A stretch of 32,505 bases of DNA from Saccharothrix sp. NRRL B-16348 (lineage in GTDB: Bacteria; Actinomycetota; Actinomycetes; Mycobacteriales; Pseudonocardiaceae), in assembly GCF_001280085.1 (NCBI RefSeq), contig NZ_LGED01000267.1:1-32505 (forward strand), written 5' to 3'. Position 1 is the first letter of the stretch; every line of letters starts with the position of its first letter. Made by a program: the position numbers and the translations under genes. This document shows, piece by piece, positions 1 through 8,299 of the stretch. Below the pieces are notes generated by a model. That model had not been told where the DNA came from. It saw only the letters and a list, made by a program, of their open reading frames with translations, and did not search any database.

Positions 1-127
1 AGGGTTGGTGTGGTTCCTGGCGCCGCCGCCGGGGCGCCCTCGGACTGGTTGTCCTCGGGTGTTCCGGCGGTGGCGTCAGGGGCCGCACCGGCCCCGGCTA
101 TCGCGATCGCGGACTTCGATACACGGC
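1..127. other. Window edge, no supported gene
   Basis: Frames here are open only because of the very high GC content. None shows a recognisable domain, start signal or gene end. The + strand frame that stops at 129-131 could be the last codons of an upstream gene, but nothing supports that. Confidence 0.3.
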
Positions 128-859
128 CTAGCAGAAGGTCGCCTCGGGCAGGTTCCCCGCGACGTACGCGCCGGGAGGGACGCCCATCGTGGCCCGGAAC
201 TCCCGGGTCAGGTGGGCCTGGTCGTAGTAGCCCAGCTCGGCCGCCAGCCGCGCCCACCCGCCGCGTTCGCCCCGCGCCACGACCTGGCGCACCCGGTCGA
301 CCCGCGCGTACTGCTTGGGCGACAACCCGACCGCCTTGGTGAACAACGTGCGCAGGTGCCGTTCACTCACGTCCAGCGCGCGTGCCGTCTCGGCCACCCC
401 GCGCGTCCGCAGCAGCCGTGCCGCCGCGTGCACCAGGTCCGACCGCTTCGGGTCGGTCGACGCGACCCGGCTCAGCAGCGCCGACCGCAACGCGGCCACG
501 TCACCCACCGGCCGGCCCCACACCTCGCTCAGCGGCACGACCTGGCCGGCCAGCTCGTCCACCGGCACGTCCAGCACCGCCTGCGCACGCCCCGGCGCCA
601 ACCGCACGACGGTCCGCCGCGCGGCCTCACGCCCGGTGACGTAGCGGGCCCGGTCGCGCGGGCCGATCACGAACGCGCCGCGCGACGCCGTGCACACCAC
701 CAGCGTGGTGGCCGTGTCCGGCGCGTGCACGAACTCCCCACCGCGGAACGACTGGTCGCCGATCCCGGAGACCCATGGCCGCAGACGTTCTTCCACGCAC
801 CCGACAACCGCCGAAACGTCCAAGACCTTCCCGGACCCCGGCGCGCAGACTCGTCCCAT
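128..859 (-). CDS. AraC-family transcriptional regulator
   Basis: A roughly 243-residue protein whose C-terminal third carries the two helix-turn-helix segments of the AraC/XylS DNA-binding domain. The first lies around ETARALDVSERHLRTLF and the second around LGYYDQAHLTREFRATMG, followed by the usual G-x-x-P-x-x-Y ending (GVPPGAYVA). The N-terminal part is an unassigned effector or dimerisation region without membrane segments. It is transcribed away from an NmrA-type oxidoreductase and may control it, which is inferred from arrangement only. The start is uncertain. The ATG at 859 overlaps the neighbour's ATG at 858 in one CATG, and an internal GTG or TTG about 30 to 60 bases downstream is possible. 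The frame stays open to 1051, but that extension lies inside the oxidoreductase gene and reads as shadow. Confidence 0.85.
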   Translation of the reverse strand: MGRVCAPGSGKVLDVSAVVGCVEERLRPWVSGIGDQSFRGGEFVHAPDTATTLVVCTASRGAFVIGPRDRARYVTGREAARRTVVRLAPGRAQAVLDVPVDELAGQVVPLSEVWGRPVGDVAALRSALLSRVASTDPKRSDLVHAAARLLRTRGVAETARALDVSERHLRTLFTKAVGLSPKQYARVDRVRQVVARGERGGWARLAAELGYYDQAHLTREFRATMGVPPGAYVAGNLPEATFC

Positions 860-1634
860 GTTGCTGATCACGGGTGCCACCGGCACCACCGGCCGTGAAG
901 TCGTCCGCCTCCTCACCGACCGCGGTGCCGCGTTCCGCGCCATGTCGCGCACGCCGACCGGCGACCAGGTGCACGGCGACCACACCGACCCGGCGTCCCT
1001 CGACCGGGCGATGGAGGGTGTGGACGCGGTGTTCCTGCTCGGTCCCGGCACCTCCGACGCGCCGTCCTACGACCTGGCGCTGCTCGACGCGGCGAAGCAC
1101 GCGGACGTGCGGAAGGTGGTGAAGCTGGGCGCGATCCCGGTCGGCCCGATCGGCGCGCGGCACCGGCCCGGCGAGGAGGCGGCCCGCGCGTTCCCGGTGT
1201 GGACGTTGCTGCGCCCGAGCATGTTCGCGACGAACTCGCTGCAGTGGGTGCCGCAGGTCGCCGCGGGCGAGCCGATCCCGAACCCGATGGGCACGACCAG
1301 GTTCGGCATCGTGGACCCGCGCGACCTGGCGGAGGTGGCGGTGCGCGCGCTGCTCGACGACGACCACCACGGCCGCACGTACACGCTCACCGGGCCGGAG
1401 CTGCTGAACGTGCCCGAGCAGGTGGCCGTGCTGTCGGAACTCCTCGGCCGCACCCTGTCCACAGTGGACCTGCCGTTGGAGGCGTTGCCGGCCGAGTACG
1501 CGGAGGGTCTGCGGGCGGCGCTCAGCGGTGAGGGCTCGTTCCTGTCCGGCGACGTGGCCGACGTGCTCGGACGTCCGGCGCGCGGCTACGCCACGTGGGC
1601 GCGCGAGAACTACCCGGGGCTCGCGTCTACGTAG
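858..1634 (+). CDS. NmrA/SDR-a type NAD(P)-binding oxidoreductase
   Basis: A 258-residue protein that opens directly with a Rossmann beta strand and the dinucleotide motif GATGTTG (residues 6-12). This is the layout of NmrA-like and atypical short-chain dehydrogenases, such as quinone oxidoreductase 2-like proteins. Later segments match the family: VFLLGPG at the fourth strand, the VVKLGA strand, and LLRPSMFATN at the substrate side. The classical YxxxK catalytic pair is not evident, so a redox-sensing or quinone/azo-reductase role is possible but unproven. ATG 858 is chosen because the motif begins at residue 6 and a -10-like CAGACT lies six bases upstream (846-851), suggesting a leaderless mRNA. 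It is divergent from the AraC regulator. Confidence 0.85.
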   Translation: MLLITGATGTTGREVVRLLTDRGAAFRAMSRTPTGDQVHGDHTDPASLDRAMEGVDAVFLLGPGTSDAPSYDLALLDAAKHADVRKVVKLGAIPVGPIGARHRPGEEAARAFPVWTLLRPSMFATNSLQWVPQVAAGEPIPNPMGTTRFGIVDPRDLAEVAVRALLDDDHHGRTYTLTGPELLNVPEQVAVLSELLGRTLSTVDLPLEALPAEYAEGLRAALSGEGSFLSGDVADVLGRPARGYATWARENYPGLAST

Positions 1635-1661
1635 GCCGACCGATGTCTCCGCGACGATGCG

Positions 1662-2096
1662 GGGACACAGTTCCTGCTCACGTTGGCGTTCACCCCGAGG
1701 TTCGGCAGCCTGAACACCTTCCAGCTGGACGTCTACGTGCTCAGCCTCGTGCTCGGCGCGACCTCGACCGCGCTGCTGATCGCGCCGGCGCCCTTCCACC
1801 GCCTGGTGTTCCGCCGCCGGCTCAAGACGCAGCTCGTGCGCGCGTCGAGCCACCTCCTGCCGGCAGGTCTGGTGCTGCTCAAGCTCGCGCTGGCGGCCGC
1901 GTTGCTGCTGATCCTCGACGTGGTCCTCGGCCGGTGGCCCGCCGTGTGGATCACCGCGGGCATCGTCGCCTGGTTCTGCTTCTGGTGGTACCTGCTGCCG
2001 CTGCGCGTCCGGCTAGCCGGACGCGCCCAGGCGCCGGATGCCCTCGCGGGCGATGTCGGTGCGCGACCGCACCCCGAGCTTCGCGAGCACGTGTGA
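1662..2096 (+). pseudogene. DUF6328-like membrane protein remnant
   Basis: The translated segment resembles the DUF6328 family. It has the GTQFLLTLAFTPRF stretch, then a helix ending TALLIAP, a basic F-RRR-LK-LVRA loop, and two more hydrophobic helices (around 1855-1930 and 1945-2005). The conserved N-terminal arm and first helix start of that family are missing. Homology begins about 27 bases after the oxidoreductase stop, in the same frame, with only a TTG at 1683 as possible start. At the other end the frame runs about 84 bases into the 3' end of the convergent LuxR gene, where its sequence stops looking like protein. Both ends look eroded, so I call it a decayed gene. A short expressed membrane protein is the alternative. 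The family match is from memory. Confidence 0.6.
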
Positions 2097-4694
2097 CACG
2101 TGCGTGGCCACCGTGCGACCGGACAGGAACATCCGTTCCCCGATCTGCCGGTTCGACAGGCCGGCCACGACCAGCTCGGTGACCTTCAGCTCCATCGGCG
2201 TCAGGCTCTCCCACCCGTGCGTGGCCCGTCGGTGCTTGGCGTGCGGGCCGCGCCGGATGCCGTGCTCGCGCAACCGGGCCAGCAGCCGGGTCGAGTCCCA
2301 GTCCGCGCCGAGTTCCGCGTGCACGTCCACGGCGTGGCTCAACGCCGCCCGCGCCGACGTCCGGTCGCCCGCCGACGCGAACAGCTCCGCCGCCGCCGAC
2401 AACGCCTTGGCCCGGAACAGCGGCCGACCGGCCACCCGGTACTCCTCGGCCGCGTGCAGCAACCCGACCGGGTCGGCCGACACCAGCGCCCGGCAGCAGG
2501 CGGCGGACGCCCGGCGGTGCGGCACGGCCGGTTCGGCGGCCGACGACCCGGCGGCCAGCGACTCGGCGTGCTCGACCGCGGCGGAGGCGTCCTCGCCCAG
2601 CTCGACGGCCAGCCGCACGAAGTCCGGCAGCAGGTCTTCCGCGCAGTCCCACCCGGTCAGCACCGACCACGCCTCGCGTACCCGTCCGGCCTGCTCCAGC
2701 GCCAGGCTCACGGCCAGCGCCAGCGGCCCGATCACGTGCCCCTCCAGCCCGGTCCCCGCCGCGTCGAGGTGCCGTCGCGCGCCCGCCGCGTCGCCGCGGT
2801 GCAGGTGGATCAACGCCGCCACGCCGTGGTCGCACCGCGACACCATCGGGTGCTTCAGGTCGTCGGCCAGCAGGTCCACGTCGACCAGCGCCTCGTCCCA
2901 CCGGCCGGCGTCCAGCAGCAACTGCCCCAGCGCGCTCTGCGCCTGCCCGAGCCGCACGAGGTTGCCGACCTGGTCGGCCGCGTGCCGCACCACCTGCGCG
3001 GACGCGATCGCCTCCGCGCCGCGGTCCAGCTCGCCCAACGTCACGGCCTGGTTGATCTGGAGCAGCAGCCGCAGGTCCGACGTCGCCGGCTCGCCCATGG
3101 CCACCGCGAGCGCCCGGTCGAACAGCGGCAGCGCCTCGGTCATCCGGCCGCGCGCCATCGCCACGATCGTGCGCACGTGCAGCGCCCAGCTCGTGGCCCA
3201 CCGGTCGCCGCCGACCAGCGCGGCCTGCGCGAGCCGTTCGGCGTCGTCCAGGTTCCCGACGTCCCACTGCGCCCGAGCGGCCAGCACGAGCAGCCGCGCC
3301 CGGTCCGACGGGGTGACGTCCGGCGCCGCGAGCGCGCGCTCCACCTCCACCAACGTCTCCGCCGAACGCCCGGTCATGCTGCGGCACTGCGCCAACGTCC
3401 AGTGCAGGTCGACGAGCGTCCCGTGCTCCAGCCCGGCCAGCGCGACGGCTTCCGCGCCGTGGTGGTCGCCGAGCCGGAACCGCGCCTCGGCCAGGTGCGC
3501 CAGCAGCACGCCGCGCCGGCCGCCCGCGTTCGGCGCGACCACGACCCGGCCGAACAGGTCGACGGCGGCCTCGGGTGCGTGCGCGACGAGCATCGAGCCG
3601 TGCGCGACGAGCCAGTCCACCACCCAGTCGGGCATCCGGTCGTCGGCGGCGAGCAGCTGCCGGGTCACCCGGTCCACGCCCGCGCCCGTGTCGGCCAACG
3701 CCCGCGCCGCCTCGCCGTGCCACGCGGCCCGTGCCGCCTCGGGCACCTCGTCGTACAACGCGGTGCGCACCAACGGGTGCCGGAACGACAAGCCGGCCGT
3801 GCCGTCGACCAGCACGCCCGCCACGGTCGCCTCCTGCAACGCGGGCAGCAGCTCCACCACGCGCACGCCGAGCACGGCGGCCAGGTCGGCGACCGGGAAG
3901 TCCACGCCGAGCAGCGCGGCGGCCACCAGGACGCGCCGCACGTCCGCGCCGAGGAACCCGATCCGGTCGGCGATCGCGGCCGACAGCGACGGCGGCACGC
4001 CCGCGTCCACCAGCCGGGCCGTACCCGTGGCGTCGGTCTCGATCGCCTCGCCCCGCAACAGCGCCTCGACCAGTTCGACCAGGTAGAGCGGGTTGCCGCC
4101 GGCGTCCTCGGCCAGCCGCGCCAACGCCTCGTCGGGCGTGCCGCCCGCCAGGTGGCCGGTCAGCTCCACCACGGCGGCCGGCGCGAGGCGCGGCAGCGGC
4201 AGCCGGGTCACGCCCTTGCCCAACGCGGCCACGTCGTCCCGGCGCGGCAACGGCCGCAGCACGCCGATCAGCAGCAGCGGCAGTTGCGGCACGAGGCCGG
4301 CCAGCCGCCGCCACACCGCGACGCTCGCCTCGTCCGCCCACTGCAAATCGTCCAGCACCAGCACCATCGGGCCGATCGCGCACAGGTCGTCGACGCGCGC
4401 CAGCAGGCGTTCGGCGGTGACCGCGGCGCTCTCCGAGCGGGCCACGGCGAGCGCGTCCAGCAGGGGCAGCAGCGGGAGGGGGCGGCCGAGCTCGTCGCCC
4501 GCGCCGCGGCACACCCGGAAGCCGCGGGCCGCCGCCACGTCGCACGCCGCGCGGACCAGCGCCGTCTTGCCGATCCCCGGCTCGCCCTCGACGAGCAGCG
4601 CGGTGCCCCGCCCCCGGGACAGGTCGTCCACCAGCGCCAGGACGCGGCCAAGCTCACGCTCGCGGCCGGCGAGACGCAGGGTGACGGCACGCAC
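2013..4694 (-). CDS. LuxR-family large ATP-binding (LAL/MalT-like) regulator
   Basis: An 893-residue regulator of the STAND/LAL class. The N-terminal AAA-type ATPase has Walker A GEPGIGKT (residues 37-44) and Walker [13 protein letters not shown] (110-121). A long alpha-helical, TPR-like middle region follows (about 300-800). A LuxR/GerE helix-turn-helix closes the protein (about 828-893, core [22 protein letters not shown]). Proteins of this class switch on promoters when ATP and an effector bind. No effector can be named here. The GTG start at 4694 is supported by a promoter read on the minus strand: TTGTTA, 17 bases, TATTCT, then six bases to GTG, so the mRNA should be leaderless. A possible small secreted peptide gene lies on the other side of the promoter region. 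The 3' end overlaps the DUF6328 remnant. Confidence 0.93.
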   Translation of the reverse strand: MRAVTLRLAGRERELGRVLALVDDLSRGRGTALLVEGEPGIGKTALVRAACDVAAARGFRVCRGAGDELGRPLPLLPLLDALAVARSESAAVTAERLLARVDDLCAIGPMVLVLDDLQWADEASVAVWRRLAGLVPQLPLLLIGVLRPLPRRDDVAALGKGVTRLPLPRLAPAAVVELTGHLAGGTPDEALARLAEDAGGNPLYLVELVEALLRGEAIETDATGTARLVDAGVPPSLSAAIADRIGFLGADVRRVLVAAALLGVDFPVADLAAVLGVRVVELLPALQEATVAGVLVDGTAGLSFRHPLVRTALYDEVPEAARAAWHGEAARALADTGAGVDRVTRQLLAADDRMPDWVVDWLVAHGSMLVAHAPEAAVDLFGRVVVAPNAGGRRGVLLAHLAEARFRLGDHHGAEAVALAGLEHGTLVDLHWTLAQCRSMTGRSAETLVEVERALAAPDVTPSDRARLLVLAARAQWDVGNLDDAERLAQAALVGGDRWATSWALHVRTIVAMARGRMTEALPLFDRALAVAMGEPATSDLRLLLQINQAVTLGELDRGAEAIASAQVVRHAADQVGNLVRLGQAQSALGQLLLDAGRWDEALVDVDLLADDLKHPMVSRCDHGVAALIHLHRGDAAGARRHLDAAGTGLEGHVIGPLALAVSLALEQAGRVREAWSVLTGWDCAEDLLPDFVRLAVELGEDASAAVEHAESLAAGSSAAEPAVPHRRASAACCRALVSADPVGLLHAAEEYRVAGRPLFRAKALSAAAELFASAGDRTSARAALSHAVDVHAELGADWDSTRLLARLREHGIRRGPHAKHRRATHGWESLTPMELKVTELVVAGLSNRQIGERMFLSGRTVATHVSHVLAKLGVRSRTDIAREGIRRLGASG

Positions 4695-4700
4695 ACCATG

Positions 4701-4736
4701 AGAATACGGCGCAAACGGGAGGTTAACAAGATGTTA
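4701..4736 (-). promoter_or_regulatory. Promoter of the LuxR-LAL gene with overlapping dyad
   Basis: Read on the minus strand, TTGTTA (4729-4724) and TATTCT (4706-4701) are 17 bases apart, and the GTG start follows six bases later. The -35 overlaps a small inverted repeat TAACA-AGA-TGTTA (4724-4736) that could be an operator. The surrounding 4700-4800 block is clearly richer in A and T than anything near it. Confidence 0.6.
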
Positions 4737-4863
4737 CATTGTTCGCCAATTAACGTGATCGTCAACCAGTTAGCCGTTTGTTCACGCCGATTCCGCTCCG
4801 CGTCCCTCCTGCTGCTGCCACGGTGATCGCCGGAATTCCCCGTTCCCGTCGACTGGAGAACGC

Positions 4864-4965
4864 ATGCGAATCGCCCGAGTGCTCATCGCCGCCCTGCTGG
4901 TCGCCGTCTTCACGACCGCCGCGGACCTCGCCACCAGCCCGTTCGGCGGAATGCCCTACAACTGA
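4864..4965 (+). CDS. Possible 33-residue secreted peptide
   Basis: ATG at 4864 is preceded by a GGAG Shine-Dalgarno (CTGGAGAACGC). The 33-codon frame has a basic start (MRIAR), a hydrophobic core (VLIAALLVAVFTTAA) and a short polar tail ending SPFGGMPYN. This is a complete signal-peptide layout with only about 12 residues left after a likely cleavage following TAA. It stands alone in 428 bases between the LuxR-LAL start and a membrane protein gene, and is transcribed away from the LuxR gene. I do not recognise a family. It could be an exported signal or a RiPP-like peptide, the membrane remnant of a longer gene, or chance. No modification or protease genes are adjacent. The rest of 4695-5121 holds the LuxR promoter and nothing else I can identify. 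Confidence 0.42.
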   Translation: MRIARVLIAALLVAVFTTAADLATSPFGGMPYN

Positions 4966-5121
4966 CCGGCGCATTCCACGTGACATCGGAAAACATTCCA
5001 CCCGACTTGTGCGGATAACGACGAACAGGGGTCGTTCGGACAACGGAGTCCGGCGAACCCGTCGGCGCACCGGGAATCAATCCTCCTTCCGCCCTGGACG
5101 TGGCCGCTACGCTGCGGAAGC

Positions 5122-5643
5122 GTGGCACCGGCCCCGACCCGAGGCGCCGCGCGCGTCGTGCGCTGCGGCGCGGTCGGGCTGTCCACCGGCCTGCTGGCCG
5201 TGCTCGCCCACGCGAGCGGCGGCGGCCACCTGCCGTCCCTGCCGCACGTGCTGGTGTTCGCGCTGGCCATCGCGTGGACGTGCGTGCCGCTGACCGACCG
5301 GCAACTCGGGTTCCCCGAACTGCTCGGCCTGGTCGGCGTGGTCCAGGTAGCCGCGCATGTGTTCCTCGCCGTGCTGTCGCGGCATCCGCGCGAGATGTTG
5401 CCCTCGCCGTCGATGCTGCTGACCCACGTCGTGGCGACGGCGGTCGTCGTCGCGGCCCTGACGGGCTTCGAGCAGGCCGTGTTCCGGCTGGCCGCCGCCA
5501 TCGCGGCCGTGCTGCCGCGCCGGCTGAGCGCGCCGCCCGCGTTCGCGCCGCTGCGCATCCCGATCGCCGCGCACCCGCGGCAGCCCCTGTCCGAGGTGCT
5601 GCGCCGCCGCACGCTGCCCCGTCGCGGCCCGCCCCACTCCTAG
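5122..5643 (+). CDS. Small integral membrane protein
   Basis: A 173-residue protein with four, perhaps five, hydrophobic helices (about 14-31, 42-57, 66-86, 97-114 and possibly 117-131) and a basic, proline-rich cytoplasmic tail of about 40 residues. Several histidines lie in or beside the helices (30, 36, 42, 80, 102), a pattern that would suit metal or haem binding but is not proof of it. I do not recognise a named family. The GTG at 5122 follows a weak GGAAG. It sits 73 bases upstream of the PepSY transmembrane gene on the same strand, probably one operon, so a shared role in metal uptake or reduction is plausible. Confidence 0.75.
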   Translation: MAPAPTRGAARVVRCGAVGLSTGLLAVLAHASGGGHLPSLPHVLVFALAIAWTCVPLTDRQLGFPELLGLVGVVQVAAHVFLAVLSRHPREMLPSPSMLLTHVVATAVVVAALTGFEQAVFRLAAAIAAVLPRRLSAPPAFAPLRIPIAAHPRQPLSEVLRRRTLPRRGPPHS

Positions 5644-5660
5644 GTAGCCGCACCTCCCCA

Positions 5661-5688
5661 CCACCGTCCCGCCCGCCGGGACCGGTGG
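5661..5688 (+). terminator. Intercistronic hairpin
   Basis: CCACCGTCCC (5661-5670) and GGGACCGGTGG (5678-5688) pair with one bulged base over a seven-base loop. The hairpin lies between the membrane protein stop and the ribosome-binding site of the PepSY gene. It has no T tract, so it may attenuate or stabilise mRNA rather than end transcription. Confidence 0.4.
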
Positions 5689-5716
5689 CATCCCCCCATA
5701 CCCAGGAGTTCTCGCC

Positions 5717-7012
5717 ATGACCGAGTCCTGGCGCGGCCTCGTGCTGCGCTTCCACTTCTACGCGGGCGTGCTCGTCGGCCCGTTCGTGTTGATCGCCGCT
5801 CTCACCGGCGTCCTGTACGCCGCGACACCGCAGTTGGAGTCGTGGGTCTACGCGGACCACCTGCGCGTGCCCGAGTCGACGTCGTCCGTGCCGTTGTCGC
5901 AGCAGGTGAAAGCCGCCGTGGCCACGCGACCCGGCGACGACCTGGTCGCCATCCGACCCGCGCCCGAGCCCGGCGCGACGACCCGCGTGCTGTTCGCGTC
6001 CGACGGCGACGCGCGGCCGACCGTGTTCGTGAACCCCGCCGACGGCGCCGTGGTCGGCGAGCTGATGACCTACGGCACCAGCGGCGTGCTGCCGCTGCGC
6101 ACCACGATCGACCAGCTCCACCGCAACCTGCTGCTCGGCGAACCCGGCCGGCTCTACAGCGAGCTGGCCGCGTCCTGGCTGTGGGTGGTGGCGCTGGGCG
6201 GCTTGTTCCTGTGGTTCAGCCGCCGCCGGACCCAGCGCACCAAGCCCACCACCCGCAAGCACGCCACCGTCGGCCTGTCCGTGCTGGTGGGCGCGCTGTT
6301 CCTGTCCGCGACCGGGCTGACCTGGTCGGCCTACGCCGGTGAGAACGTCGCTTCCCTGCGGCAAGCGCTCGACTGGAGCACGCCGGCGCTGAAGGGCGGC
6401 GGCGACCACGCCGGGCACGACATGTCCGACCCCATCCCGGTGATGCCCGGCGAGGTCGACTCCGTGCTGACCCACGCCCGTTCCGCGGGCATCGACGCCG
6501 GGCTCATCGAGATCACCGTGCCGCCCATGGCCGGCATGGCGTGGAACGTCACCGAGATCAACCGCGCCTGGCCCACGCAGGTGGACGCGGTCGCCATCTC
6601 GGGCGGGCAGGTGGTCGACCAGGTGCGGTTCGCCGACTACCCGCTCGCGGCCAAGTTGACCCGGTGGGGCATCGACCTGCACATGGGCGTGCTGTTCGGC
6701 TGGGCCAACCAGCTCCTGCTGCTGGCCATCGGGCTCGGCCTGGTGACGTTGGTGGTCCTGGGCTACCGGATCTGGTGGCTGCGCCGCCCGACCCTCGGCT
6801 TCGGCCGCCCGGTGCCGCGCGGGCAGTGGCGGAAGGTGCCGCGGGCGCAGCTCGTGGTCTTGCTGGTGGTGGCCGCAGGCGTCGGCTGGTTCATCCCGCT
6901 GCTCGGGCTGAGCCTGCTGGCGTTCCTGGTGGTCGACGCGGTGCTGAGCGCGCGGTCGCGGCGTCGGAAGTCCGGCGAGCCGGCGCCGGAATCGTCGTCG
7001 GTGGCGGGATAG
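5717..7012 (+). CDS. PepSY-associated transmembrane protein
   Basis: A 431-residue membrane protein of the PepSY_TM family, whose members occur with siderophore and metal uptake systems and are proposed to reduce iron or copper across the membrane. The first helix is at about 14-36 (HFYAGVLVGPFVLIAALTG). A periplasmic PepSY-like section follows, then the family signature DQLHRNLLLGEPGR, further helices (about 150-165, 186-206, 330-352) and a double helix near 377-410. The loop containing GGGDHAGHDMS is His- and Met-rich, a possible metal-binding patch. The start at ATG 5717 has a good AGGAG ribosome-binding site. The tail is basic (SARSRRRKS) and cytoplasmic. It is likely co-transcribed with the preceding membrane protein. 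Substrate metal is unknown. Confidence 0.88.
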   Translation: MTESWRGLVLRFHFYAGVLVGPFVLIAALTGVLYAATPQLESWVYADHLRVPESTSSVPLSQQVKAAVATRPGDDLVAIRPAPEPGATTRVLFASDGDARPTVFVNPADGAVVGELMTYGTSGVLPLRTTIDQLHRNLLLGEPGRLYSELAASWLWVVALGGLFLWFSRRRTQRTKPTTRKHATVGLSVLVGALFLSATGLTWSAYAGENVASLRQALDWSTPALKGGGDHAGHDMSDPIPVMPGEVDSVLTHARSAGIDAGLIEITVPPMAGMAWNVTEINRAWPTQVDAVAISGGQVVDQVRFADYPLAAKLTRWGIDLHMGVLFGWANQLLLLAIGLGLVTLVVLGYRIWWLRRPTLGFGRPVPRGQWRKVPRAQLVVLLVVAAGVGWFIPLLGLSLLAFLVVDAVLSARSRRRKSGEPAPESSSVAG

Positions 7013-7071
7013 CGGTGGCCGGTTAGTCGTGGCCGGCTGAAATGGGCACGACGGCCGAGCCGGGTGCGGGT

Positions 7072-7086
7072 TAGCCTCCAGCCATG
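7072..7086 (+). promoter_or_regulatory. -10 element and original start of the broken MFS gene
   Basis: TAGCCT (7072-7077) is followed by six bases and ATG at 7084, the spacing seen at leaderless genes elsewhere in the window. That ATG is in frame with the MFS coding sequence but reaches TGA after four codons, so it marks the ancestral start. Confidence 0.5.
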
Positions 7087-8257
7087 CGCTTTGGTTGACG
7101 CCCCGTACCGCCCCCGGCTCGGCCGCTGGCCCGCCTCGCGGTGGGTTGGGCGGTGCTGGCCGACACCGTGCCGATCTACCCGCTGTACGCGCTGCTGTTC
7201 GTGTCCACCGGGTTGTCGGACGCCCAGGTCTCCGCGCTGTTCGCGATCTGGTCGACGGTCGCGGTCGTGGCGGAGGTGCCCTTCGGCGCGTTCGCGGACC
7301 GGTTCTCGCGGAAGTGGTCCGTCGTCGGCGCCGGCGTGTGCCAGGCGGCCGGGTACGCGCTGTGGACCGCGCTGCCCGGCTTCACCGGCTTCGCGGTGGG
7401 TTTCGTGCTGTGGGGCGTCGGCGGCGCGATGTCGTCCGGCGCGGTGGAAGCGCTGCTGCACGACGGGTTGGCGGCGGTCGGCGCCTCGTCGCACTTCGGG
7501 CGCGTGCTCGGTCGCGTCACGGCGGTCGGCCTGCTGGCGCAGCTGCCGGCCGCGTTGCTGGCGGTGGTGCTTTTCTCGGCTGGCGGGTTCGCGCTCGTAG
7601 GGTGGGTGAGCGTGGCGACGTGCCTGGGCGCGGCCCTGGTGGCGACCCGGCTGCCGGAGACACCGCGACCGGAATCCTCGGGCTACCTGGCCCTGTTGCG
7701 GTCCGGGCTGGCGGAGACCGTGCGCGCGGTGGACGTGCGGCTCGCGGTGCTGGTGGTGGCGATGCTGGCGGCGGTGGACGCGTTCGAGGAGTACTTCCCG
7801 CTGATCGCGCAGGACTGGGGCGTGCCGGTCGCGCTCGTGCCGCTGGCGACGTTGGCGATCCCGTTGGCCGGTGCGGGGGGGGGCGGCGTTGGGCGGCACG
7901 CGGCTGCCGTTGGGCGTGCTGCTGGGTGGTTCGGCCGTGCTGCTGGGTGTGATGGGCGTGGTCGCGCACCCGTTCGGGCTCGCGGGCGTGGCGGTGTTCT
8001 ACGGCGTGTACCGGCTGGTGTGGGTGAGCGCGGAGGCGCGGTTGCAGTCGCGGATCACCGGTGACGCGCGGGCGACCGTGACGTCGGTGGCGGGGCTGGG
8101 CAGCGAGGTGTTCTCGTTCGCCGTGTACGGGGCTTGGGTGTTCGGCGGTGTGGTCGCGGTGGCTCTTCTGGTGCTCGTGCCGGCGTTGTTGCTGCCGCTT
8201 TCCGGCCGGTCGCGCTCCCGGCCGGAAGCGGACGACGTGGTCGTTTCACCACCGTGA
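7084..8257 (+). pseudogene. MFS transporter gene with nonsense and frameshift lesions
   Basis: Translating across the lesions gives a 12-helix-type major facilitator. It has the motif A-like loop FADRFSRKW between helices 2 and 3, preceded by LFAIWSTVAVVAEVPFG, and further helices to about 8210. Two defects are visible. First, the ATG at 7084 is followed by an in-frame TGA at 7096-7098, leaving only the GTG at 7141 as a late start. Second, a run of nine G at 7875-7883 shifts the frame. Removing one G restores PLAGAGGAALGGTRLPLG and joins the two halves. Conservation on both sides suggests recent decay, a sequencing error in the G run, or slippage-controlled expression. Likely substrate unknown, perhaps a drug or metabolite exporter. 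It follows the PepSY gene by 71 bases. Confidence 0.75.
7875..7883 (+). repeat. Nine-G homopolymer in the MFS gene
   Basis: Nine consecutive G residues lie exactly where the reading frame changes. Eight would keep one continuous transporter frame. Confidence 0.9.
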
Positions 8258-8263
8258 ACCCGG

Positions 8264-8293
8264 TTGACGGACGTGGTAAAGACCAAACAAGCT
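8264..8293 (+). promoter_or_regulatory. Promoter of the alginate-lyase-like gene
   Basis: TTGACG (8264-8269), 18 bases, CAAGCT (8288-8293), then six bases to ATG 8300. This predicts a leaderless transcript and rules in favour of ATG 8300 over the upstream TTG and GTG codons of the same frame. Confidence 0.55.
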
Positions 8294-8299
8294 CGTGGC

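Noticed and set aside
5..898. Long frame opposite the AraC gene
   Set aside because: Low-complexity, Arg-rich product with no ribosome-binding site or domain; it mirrors the AraC coding sequence.
2038..4826. Very long open frames opposite the LuxR-LAL gene (up to about 900 codons)
   Set aside because: They follow from G/C-only third codon positions of the real gene on the other strand. Their products are Arg/Ala/Pro/Gln-rich without domains.
4966..5121. Further small gene between the peptide and the membrane protein
   Set aside because: No start with a ribosome-binding site and no sensible frame; only a weak AACGAC/GTCGTT hairpin near 5017-5036.
7871..7890. Programmed frameshift in the MFS gene
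   Set aside because: No slippery heptamer with stimulatory structure is recognisable beyond the plain G run, and the gene has a second lesion at codon 5. Decay or a sequencing error is simpler.
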